Source: an uncultured Lachnospiraceae bacterium | Lineage (GTDB): Bacteria; Bacillota; Clostridia; Lachnospirales; Lachnospiraceae | NCBI GenBank assembly: GCA_947653315.1 | Contig: CANTGP010000140.1 | Span: forward strand, 1 to 7,453 | Reading direction: 5' to 3' | Length of the DNA stretch: 7,453 nt | Program-made: the position numbers and the translations under genes | The notes under the pieces: model-generated | Databases searched by the model: none | Seen by the model: only the letters and a program-made list of their open reading frames with translations | What the model was told of the DNA's origin: nothing | Part shown: positions 1 through 5,477 of the stretch, piece after piece | How the letters are laid out: every line of letters begins with the position of its first letter | Numbering within the stretch: position 1 is the stretch's first letter

Positions 1-100
1 CAGACAACGCCGCCTAAAACGGTCATAAACCGCCGTTTGGAAACAATAAGAAATATCACCATTTTTTTGAACAGGTTTGAAAAGCTACTGGCAGGGGGAC

Positions 101-151
101 ACAGGGCGGCAGGGACAAACCGGGACAGGGCATCCCGTTCCTGACTTTTGC
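101..151. repeat. G-rich diverged direct repeat, copy A
   Basis: This copy contains GGCGGCAGGGACAAACCGGG followed by a CCGTTCCTG block, and it aligns with 237-287 (GGCGGCAGGAGCAAACCGGG, then CCGTTCTTG). By eye about three quarters of positions match, with one or two single-base gaps. It is G-rich on the plus strand, whereas most of the window is C-rich there. No gene uses it. It looks like a dispersed intergenic repeat, but whether other copies exist in the genome cannot be seen from this window. Confidence 0.5.
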
Positions 152-236
152 TGGGTATTAAAAAAATATAATATTCTTATTTACTTTACCCAGTACGGGC
201 GGAAGTCCGGTTTAGCCCTGTTCAGCATAGATGCCG

Positions 237-287
237 ATAGGGGGCGGCAGGAGCAAACCGGGCAGGACGTACCGTTCTTGTTTTCTG
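237..287. repeat. G-rich diverged direct repeat, copy B
   Basis: This is the second copy of the repeat at 101-151, in the same orientation and about 136 bp further on. It ends a few bases before the left arm of the 294-406 hairpin, so repeat and hairpin may be parts of one larger mobile or dispersed unit. The AT-rich stretch between the copies (about 158-190) contains a perfect TATAAT at 167-172 without a convincing -35. Confidence 0.5.
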
Positions 288-293
288 CGTCCG

Positions 294-406
294 GGAACCT
301 ATGGGATTTTGGATGAAGCCTTCCCCACAGGAAAGGAGGTCTTCGGGCTTCTTCGGATTAAAAGACATTCTGCCGGGAAGGCTCCATCCAAAATCCCATA
401 GGTTCC
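294..406. repeat. Long inverted repeat (32-bp arms, 49-nt centre)
   Basis: Positions 294-325 are the reverse complement of 375-406 with a single mismatch (316 against 384). In a minus-strand transcript that mismatch would be a G-U wobble, so RNA from that strand would pair along the full arm. The pairing register continues weakly inside (328-330 with 370-372), and the centre has a further short hairpin (339-343 with 362-366). No T-run follows on either strand, so it is not a standard intrinsic terminator. It lies 86-198 bp past the ABC operon stop codon. It could be a palindromic dispersed element (MITE or REP-like), a structured RNA, or a 3'-end stabilising or attenuating structure. No clear target-site duplication flanks it. 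Confidence 0.85.
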
Positions 407-461
407 ATACCTGCATCATAACATAACGGCAAAACCGCCGCCATAACCGGATGCGGGAGCC

Positions 462-485
462 CCGCCGGTCCTGCTCAACCGGCGG
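462..485 (-). terminator. GC-rich hairpin after ABC operon, possible terminator
   Basis: CCGCCGGT at 462-469 pairs perfectly with ACCGGCGG at 478-485 around an 8-nt loop. The stem begins 7 bp past the stop codon of the downstream ABC gene, which is where a transcription end would be expected. It lacks the downstream U-run of an intrinsic terminator on the minus strand. It is therefore a weak or factor-dependent terminator, or a 3'-end stabilising stem. Confidence 0.4.
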
Positions 486-491
486 TTGCCC

Positions 492-2180
492 CTATACCTT
501 TACCACCACATCCGCCGTTTCAATGGTGCTAGGGCGGTGGGCAATCATAATCACCGTCTTTTCCCCTTTTAACTTCCGCAGGGCATCCTGTACCAAATGC
601 TCCGATTCGTTATCCAAAGCCGAGGTCGCCTCGTCCATCAGCAGTATGGGGGCATCCCTTAAAACAGCCCTCGCTATGGCAATGCGCTGTTTCTCACCGC
701 CGGAAAGTTTCGCCCCGCGTTCCCCCGCCACGGTATCGTACCCGTGCTCCTGCTTCATGATAAAATCATGGGCATGGGCGGCCTTTGCTGCCGCCACGAT
801 TTCCTCCTGCCCTGCCTCCGGTTTCCCATAGCGGATATTTTCCGCTATGCTCACATTATAAAGATACGGTTCCTGCGGCACATAAGCGATTTTATCGCGG
901 AAAGCGGCAATTCCCGTTTCCCCCATGGACTGCCCCTCCAAATAAATATCCCCGGCTTCCGGCGGATAAAATCCCAGCATCAGCTTCGCCAAAGTGCTCT
1001 TTCCCCGCCCCGACGCCCCGGTAACCGCCACAAAGGAACCTTTTTCAAAAGCGGCAGAATAATGTTCCAATACTTTTTCCTCCGTGCCCTCATACCCGAA
1101 CGTCAGGTCACGCACTTCCAAATAGGCTGACGGGTTCCCGTTTTCCGCACCCGCCCCGTAAGCGGGGGGTTCTTCCTCCAATTCCAGAAATTCCAGCACC
1201 CGCTCCCCGTTTACCAGACAGTTTGCCAAATCCGGCACATACCGCCCGATTTGAAGGAAATTCCAGTTAAACGTCCCGTACAGCAGGTACAGGGAAACCA
1301 AAGAACCAACCTCCCCATGGGATACCCCGATATACCAAATGCCCAATGCCAAAAAGCAAAACGAGCCGATTAAATCAAATGCCGTATTCAGACCTCCCAA
1401 AAATGCCGCATAATCCGCCTGCTTCCTGCCCGCCTCCTTAAGCTGTCCGTTGGCTTCCCCGTATCGGCGCACAATTTCTTCCCGTACCGGAAACATTTTC
1501 ATGACTTCCATACCCTGCAGCATGTTTGAGATACTTTCCGTCATTTTCTGATTTGCCTGTGTGGCATCCTTTCCCGCCCGTTTCATCGGTCCAATCATAC
1601 GGAAATGCACCCAAAGGGAGAGACAGCTCATGGCAAACAGCCCCGCCATGACAGGCGGACAAAGGTAAAACATGGGAACCACACATACCCCCACCGTCAG
1701 CACCGGCATAATGACCCTCCGCAGACGGGAGCCGAATACATCGCAGGTGCGTCCCGCATCCCATATGATTTTCGACATAAATTCCCCGGAATGGTGGGTG
1801 TCGTAAAACCCCATGGGAAGCCGCAGCGCTTTGGCAAACACCTCATTGTTAATCTTTGTCCCCACCCGTTTCGCCTCGTCATTATACCCGATGGTGCCCG
1901 TCAAATTCCCCGCCATTGCAAGGACAATCACCGGAAGGTTCCCCGCTAACAGTTCCCGTAACCCTTCCGCGGTTCCCTGCCTGGCCATGTCGCACAATCC
2001 GCCAATCGTAACGGATACCATAATTTGGAATACGCTCCCACAGACTACCATTAACAGGATACAGCCGAAATAAACGGCAGCCCGTTTTCCAAGAAATTTC
2101 CTAAGCAGTATCCAAAGCACACTGCCCCTGCGCTTTACCTTTCCGCCCTGCCCCGTTTCCGGCGCCTGCCTTTCCGTCAT
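492..2180 (-). CDS. ABC transporter ATP-binding/permease protein, C-terminally short
   Basis: A half-transporter of the exporter fold: an N-terminal membrane domain with about six helices (near 34-60, 83-98, 155-170, 175-195, 265-285 and 291-310) fused to a cytoplasmic ATPase domain from about 353. The ATPase shows A-loop Y363, Walker A GASGRGKST (388-396), Q-loop Q436, signature LSGGEKQ (492-498), Walker B ILLMDE with catalytic E517, D-loop SALD (520-523) and H548. It ends only 14 residues after H548, whereas the partner subunit continues 49, so the usual C-terminal tail is missing; no other frame downstream restores it. The residue two past H548 is Pro (AHRPSTI) where the family normally has Leu. 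Its start overlaps the upstream gene by ATGA, with an AAGGGGG ribosome binding site inside that gene, so translation is probably coupled. It should pair with the 600-aa subunit. The substrate is unknown. Confidence 0.93.
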   Translation of the reverse strand: MTERQAPETGQGGKVKRRGSVLWILLRKFLGKRAAVYFGCILLMVVCGSVFQIMVSVTIGGLCDMARQGTAEGLRELLAGNLPVIVLAMAGNLTGTIGYNDEAKRVGTKINNEVFAKALRLPMGFYDTHHSGEFMSKIIWDAGRTCDVFGSRLRRVIMPVLTVGVCVVPMFYLCPPVMAGLFAMSCLSLWVHFRMIGPMKRAGKDATQANQKMTESISNMLQGMEVMKMFPVREEIVRRYGEANGQLKEAGRKQADYAAFLGGLNTAFDLIGSFCFLALGIWYIGVSHGEVGSLVSLYLLYGTFNWNFLQIGRYVPDLANCLVNGERVLEFLELEEEPPAYGAGAENGNPSAYLEVRDLTFGYEGTEEKVLEHYSAAFEKGSFVAVTGASGRGKSTLAKLMLGFYPPEAGDIYLEGQSMGETGIAAFRDKIAYVPQEPYLYNVSIAENIRYGKPEAGQEEIVAAAKAAHAHDFIMKQEHGYDTVAGERGAKLSGGEKQRIAIARAVLRDAPILLMDEATSALDNESEHLVQDALRKLKGEKTVIMIAHRPSTIETADVVVKV

Positions 2181-3979
2181 TTCCGCATACCCCCTTCCCT
2201 CTGTCCTTCATACAGCCTGTAATAAATCCCCCTTGCCGCCAGCAGTTCCTCCTGCGTCCCCGCTTCGGCAATCTTCCCGCCGGAAAGCACATGGATACGG
2301 TCCGCATCTTCTATGGTGGACAGCCTGTGCGCTATGGTTATGACCGTCCGCCCTATGGATATCCGGTCCACCGCTTCCTTAATCAGCCGCTCCGTTTCCA
2401 CGTCCACCGCCGAAGTAGGCTCATCCAAAAGAAGCACCGGCGCGTCTTTTAAAAATGCCCTGGCAATGGAAATGCGCTGCTTCTGCCCGCCGGAAAAGGA
2501 ATCCCCCCGCTCTCCCGCCATGGTCGCATAGCCCTCCGGCAGCGACAGGATAAATTCATGGATGTTCGCCTTTTTACACGCCTCCTCGATTTCCTCCCTG
2601 CCGCAGTCCGCTTTTCCGCAGGCAATGTTCCAGGCAATGGTTTCGGGGAACAAAAACACATTCTGCGACACAATGGCAATGCATTTCCTCGCTTCCTCAA
2701 TCCCCCATTGCTCCAGGGTCCTTCCAAAAAGCCGCACCGTCCCTTCCTGCTGCCGGTAAAATCCGCAAAGCAGTTTAAAAACCGTACTTTTCCCCTCTCC
2801 GGATTCCCCCACAAAAGCAGCTTTCTCCCCTTTCCTTATGCAAAAATCCACGCCGTCCAGCACCCTTTCCGCTCCGGCATAGCCAAACACCACATGCTCA
2901 AATTCCACGCTGATTCCGCCGTCCGGCATGTTTTCTGCAGGCAAATCACCGCTTTCCCCCCTTCCGGCGGACGGATTCCCGTTCCCCACGGTTTTAGCAG
3001 ACTGCTCCCCACTCCACTCACCGGGCTGGTCCATCAGCTCCGACAAACGCTGCTTGGAAATGCGGGCGTTCTTTACTTCCAGCAAAAGCTGCGGCAATTC
3101 CCCCAAAGGATGCACCACCCGGTCCATCATCAGAATAAAATAAGTCATGGCGCCCACGGAAAGTTCCCCCGCCACGACACGGTACAGCGTCATGACACCA
3201 AACAACAGATTGGGCATCCACTGCACCACATGGTACAACATCCAGGGAATGGCGGTCAGCCGGTTCCTTTGGAATTCAAATTTCAAAATCCGCCGGTTTG
3301 CATCCTCCACCCTTTTCTTCATCAGCGGATAAAGCCCGTAACTCCTGCCCACCACAATCCCCTGCACATTGTCATAAGCGATTTCGTTCACTTCATCCCA
3401 CAACTGCAGATGTTTCTTCTGCAATCCCGCAATCCTGCGCCCCGCATAATCGGAAAGCAGCAGAACCGGCGGAAACACCAAAAGGAAATACAGCACCAGT
3501 TTCCAGTCCATTTTCCACATGGAGCCTAAAATGATCACGGTGGTAATGACCGTCCCCACAATCGCCGGTAATACTTCCGAATAATACAGCGACACAACGC
3601 CCGTGTCCGAAACCAGCCTGTTCATCACCGACGCGGAACCGTTTTCGTCAAAATAGGCATATTCCAGCCAGGGAATCTTCCTCCCCGCCAGTTCCCGGAA
3701 CTGCGCCTGCATCCTTACCGCAAAATAAGCCGCGCATCGATTCGCCCCATAAGCCGCCGCAAACCCAAGTGCCGCCAGCAAAACCAGCCACCCGATAAAA
3801 GCGGCATCCATGCCGGCGCTCCCGCTCCCTCCCAGCATAAGATCGATAGCCCCCGACAGCTTTTTATTTCCCGTAACCAACACCTGCGTCTGTATATAGG
3901 AAAGCAGGATTCCTGCCGCCATCAGCCACTTATTGTTCCAAAACAGTCCCGCAAAAATATCTTTTTTCCACCGCTTCAT
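2177..3979 (-). CDS. ABC transporter ATP-binding/permease protein, full length
   Basis: First gene of the ABC operon, 600 aa, a typical length for an exporter-fold half-transporter. The membrane domain fills residues 1-310 (hydrophobic stretches near 17-35, 60-80, 136-153, 158-176 and 250-285). A 35-residue Gly/Ser/Glu-rich linker (about 318-353) leads to the ATPase domain. That domain has Walker A GESGEGKST (391-399), Q439, signature FSGGQKQ (495-501), Walker B VLLLDE with E520, D-loop SAVD (523-526) and H551, and a normal C-terminal tail. Both subunits keep the catalytic Glu, so neither ATP site looks degenerate, unlike many Firmicute heterodimeric exporters. The ribosome binding site is GGGAG, 6 nt before the ATG. 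It is transcribed divergently from the AraC gene, which probably controls it. Candidate roles are drug, peptide or lipid export, or siderophore handling as in YbtP/YbtQ; the sequence alone does not decide. Confidence 0.95.
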   Translation of the reverse strand: MKRWKKDIFAGLFWNNKWLMAAGILLSYIQTQVLVTGNKKLSGAIDLMLGGSGSAGMDAAFIGWLVLLAALGFAAAYGANRCAAYFAVRMQAQFRELAGRKIPWLEYAYFDENGSASVMNRLVSDTGVVSLYYSEVLPAIVGTVITTVIILGSMWKMDWKLVLYFLLVFPPVLLLSDYAGRRIAGLQKKHLQLWDEVNEIAYDNVQGIVVGRSYGLYPLMKKRVEDANRRILKFEFQRNRLTAIPWMLYHVVQWMPNLLFGVMTLYRVVAGELSVGAMTYFILMMDRVVHPLGELPQLLLEVKNARISKQRLSELMDQPGEWSGEQSAKTVGNGNPSAGRGESGDLPAENMPDGGISVEFEHVVFGYAGAERVLDGVDFCIRKGEKAAFVGESGEGKSTVFKLLCGFYRQQEGTVRLFGRTLEQWGIEEARKCIAIVSQNVFLFPETIAWNIACGKADCGREEIEEACKKANIHEFILSLPEGYATMAGERGDSFSGGQKQRISIARAFLKDAPVLLLDEPTSAVDVETERLIKEAVDRISIGRTVITIAHRLSTIEDADRIHVLSGGKIAEAGTQEELLAARGIYYRLYEGQREGGMRK

Positions 3980-3985
3980 TACCGA

Positions 3986-3990
3986 CTCCC
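3986..3990 (-). promoter_or_regulatory. Ribosome binding site of ABC operon
   Basis: On the minus strand GGGAG lies 6 nt upstream of the ATG at 3979. A second purine tract (GGAGGG, 3993-3998) is 13 nt away, too far to be the main site. This supports 3979 as the start. Confidence 0.6.
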
Positions 3991-4036
3991 TTCCCTCCGG
4001 CCCTCACCTGCAAACACCAAATCCCCATGCATTTTC

Positions 4037-4075
4037 CCTAAACCTTCCTAAACGGCCATACGGCTCCATACCGGT
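4037..4075. promoter_or_regulatory. Phased direct repeats, candidate AraC operator
   Basis: CCTAAAC occurs at 4037-4043 and again at 4047-4053. CCATAC occurs at 4056-4061 and again at 4066-4071. The four related half-sites (CC, two A/T bases, A, then A or C) start 10, 9 and 10 bp apart, about one helical turn each, so they face the same side of the DNA. AraC-family proteins typically bind pairs of directly repeated half-sites, and this array sits 58-96 bp upstream of the ABC operon start, beside the divergent araC gene. That it is the regulator's operator is inference. Confidence 0.4.
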
Positions 4076-4087
4076 TTTGCCATAAAA

Positions 4088-4098
4088 ATCATATAATA
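4088..4098 (-). promoter_or_regulatory. Possible -10 region of ABC operon
   Basis: In the AT-rich core of the divergent region the minus strand reads TATGAT (4088-4093) and TATTAT (4093-4098), each one base off the -10 consensus. No good -35 is found 16-19 bp upstream, as is common for promoters that depend on an activator. If this is the promoter, the phased repeats lie downstream of it, which would fit repression or a different true start site. Confidence 0.25.
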
Positions 4099-4127
4099 TT
4101 TTTTTACATATTTCATTCATTTTTAAG

Positions 4128-4156
4128 TTGTTTTTCCAAACAATCTATGTAATAAT
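4128..4156 (+). promoter_or_regulatory. Putative promoter of araC-family gene
   Basis: TTGTTT (4128-4133) as -35 and AATAAT (4151-4156) as -10 are separated by 17 bp, and TG at 4148-4149 gives an extended -10. The start point would be near 4163, leaving a leader of about 80 nt that is A/C-rich and poor in structure. Confidence 0.45.
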
Positions 4157-4211
4157 ATTACGGAATTGCAACGGAAAAGCAAAACAGACAGACAAAACAG
4201 GACAAAGACAC

Positions 4212-4222
4212 CCATACCATAC
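4212..4222. repeat. Tandem CCATAC motif in araC leader
   Basis: CCATAC occurs twice here, sharing one base (4212-4217 and 4217-4222). It is the same hexamer found twice at 4056-4071 on the other side of the divergent region. It lies 9 bp before the araC ribosome binding site, where a bound protein could block the gene's own expression. Autoregulation is inference. Confidence 0.3.
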
Positions 4223-4230
4223 CCGTTTAC

Positions 4231-4236
4231 AGGAGG
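4231..4236 (+). promoter_or_regulatory. Ribosome binding site of araC-family gene
   Basis: A full AGGAGG lies 8 nt before the ATG at 4245. This decides the start. The in-frame ATG at 4128 lacks a site, overlaps the putative promoter and would add 39 residues that do not resemble an AraC N-terminus. Confidence 0.8.
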
Positions 4237-4244
4237 ATGCACCC

Positions 4245-5084
4245 ATGCCGAAACCGTTAAAAAAAGGACTGAACATTCATGTGGAATTTATCAGCAAACC
4301 CGCGGAATACGCCATGCGTTCCACGGATGTCTATACGGATTTCTACGGACTCGGATACATTACCAGCGGCGACCGGGAAATCATCACGCCGGAAGGCATC
4401 TATTTCATCCATGCCGGCGACGTGGGACTTACCGATATCGGTTTTTACCACCGGACCATTCCCACCTCCGCCAAACCCTATGAACGGTACGGGGTCAAAT
4501 TCACGCCGAAGATTGTCCGCCGTTTTATCCAAACCGTCGGCGAAGATAAATTTAAGGAACTTATGTCACACAGGGGATACCATTTGAATCCGCAGGCACA
4601 GAAAAAAGTGCGGCGGATATTGGATGACATGCTTTATGAATATGAGCACTACGACGGGACTTCCGAACTGATTTTGGAAGGTATGTTAAACCATCTGCTA
4701 ATCACCGTCTTTAAGGAGCGTATCCTGCACACCTCCATCGAGCAGAAAATCAACGTAAAAGATGATGCCATCATGGACGTCCTTTCCTACCTGGACCTCC
4801 ATTATGCGGAAAATCCAACCATTGAGGAATTATCCGGCATCGCCTGCCTGTCCCGCGCCCAGTTCATGAAGCGCTTCAAACAGGCGGTGGGCTCCTCCTA
4901 TAAAACTTACTTAAACTGTTACAAAACCCATCAGGCACAGTCCCTTCTGACCGAAACCGATTATTCCATCGGAAGGATTGCGGACGAGCTCGGCTTCTGC
5001 AACGCCAACTATTTCTGCAACGTCTTCAAGGCAATTTCCGGGCAGAATCCGTTGGAGTTCCGGCGGGAGGGGAGACGGAAATAA
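4245..5084 (+). CDS. AraC-family transcriptional regulator
   Basis: A 279-aa DNA-binding regulator of usual AraC length. Residues about 15-95 form a cupin-like effector domain, with the pattern Gly-Tyr-Ile-Thr-Ser-Gly-Asp-Arg-Glu, then HAGDVGLTDIGFYHRT (56-71) and a PYERYGVKF strand (78-86), as in AraC-type sugar or small-molecule binding domains. Residues about 172-275 form the double helix-turn-helix. The first unit is TIEELSGIACLSRAQFMKRF (192-211). The second is YSIGRIADELGFCNANYFCN (240-259), followed by the family's closing segment, FKAISGQNPLEFR (261-273). It diverges from the two-gene ABC operon, its likely target, with a 265-bp shared control region carrying phased direct repeats. 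The effector may be the transporter's substrate, but nothing visible identifies it. Its 3' end overlaps, in antisense, the reading frame of a truncated MATE gene. Confidence 0.93.
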   Translation: MPKPLKKGLNIHVEFISKPAEYAMRSTDVYTDFYGLGYITSGDREIITPEGIYFIHAGDVGLTDIGFYHRTIPTSAKPYERYGVKFTPKIVRRFIQTVGEDKFKELMSHRGYHLNPQAQKKVRRILDDMLYEYEHYDGTSELILEGMLNHLLITVFKERILHTSIEQKINVKDDAIMDVLSYLDLHYAENPTIEELSGIACLSRAQFMKRFKQAVGSSYKTYLNCYKTHQAQSLLTETDYSIGRIADELGFCNANYFCNVFKAISGQNPLEFRREGRRK

Positions 5085-5421
5085 GATTGCCAAGCCACTT
5101 CCCGTTTACAAACCGCACGGTAAATACCGCCGCCCTGTTGCTTTCCTTTTTGTTTCCGCTGCCGATAAACTGCGAACAGACAATGGTTGCGCCGGATGCC
5201 ATTGCCGAAAAGATTTGTATCACCAGATTGTTGACGGAATCCACAAGCGACACCGCCGAAATCGCCCCGCTCCCGATGGTCGAAACCATCATCGTGTCCA
5301 CCATTCCCATAAAGGAATTTAAGAACTGCTCTATGACAATTGGGAAAATCAGCCAAAACAACGTCCTGTTACCAAACAAAACATCTTCAGGGATTATCCT
5401 GCTTTTATCATATATTTTCAT
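5026..5421 (-). pseudogene. Truncated MATE-family efflux transporter (N-terminal remnant)
   Basis: The frame encodes 131 residues, of which about 1-98 match the start of a MATE (multidrug and toxin extrusion) cation antiporter: DVLFGNRTLFWLIFPIVIEQ (13-32), FMGMVDTMMVSTIG (37-50), then the second helix and SQFIGSGNKKESNRAA (83-98), typical of the first cytoplasmic loop. MATE proteins normally have about 450 residues and 12 helices; only about two helices remain. Homology stops near 5128. The last third of the frame is unrelated sequence and antisense of the araC 3' end, so it is a remnant, not a functional transporter. The missing part is not found elsewhere in the window. It begins 45 bp after the stop of the signalling gene on the same strand, so it was probably the second gene of that unit. 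A purine-rich GAAGGA sits very close to the ATG. Confidence 0.8.
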
Positions 5422-5447
5422 TTTCCTTCATTCTCATTGCTTTTCCG

Positions 5448-5477
5448 TCAATTTCCATAATTATCTTCAATTTCCAT
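5448..5477. repeat. Short direct repeat TCAATTTCCAT at gene end
   Basis: TCAATTTCCAT occurs at 5448-5458 and 5467-5477, with a related TTTCCGTAATT just beyond. The second copy contains the stop codon of the signalling gene (TGA on the minus strand, 5467-5469). The gene's low-complexity tail, DDGNYGNNGN, comes from the same reiterated sequence. Local slippage could have produced it. Confidence 0.55.

Noticed and set aside
17..38. AAACGG/CCGTTT stem as a terminator
   Set aside because: Only 6 bp with a 10-nt loop; the T-run at 62-68 is too far away and no gene visibly ends there.
167..172. Perfect TATAAT on the plus strand
   Set aside because: The stretch is simple AT-rich sequence; the best -35 candidate (CTGACT) is 20 bp away and no plus-strand gene follows. 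It might drive a transcript through the hairpin, but nothing else supports this.
222..419. 65- and 79-codon frames across the repeat block (also 77-316 plus)
   Set aside because: Their peptides are translations of the inverted and direct repeats (both arms give NLWDFG), have no credible ribosome binding sites and are not protein-like.
2558..3529. 323-codon open frame on the plus strand
   Set aside because: It is wholly antisense to the 600-aa ABC gene, has no ribosome binding site and gives a His/Pro/Phe-rich product typical of the reverse reading of GC-rich coding sequence.
4128..4244. 39-residue N-terminal extension of the AraC protein
   Set aside because: A strong AGGAGG with correct spacing precedes the ATG at 4245, and the upstream part contains the likely promoter.
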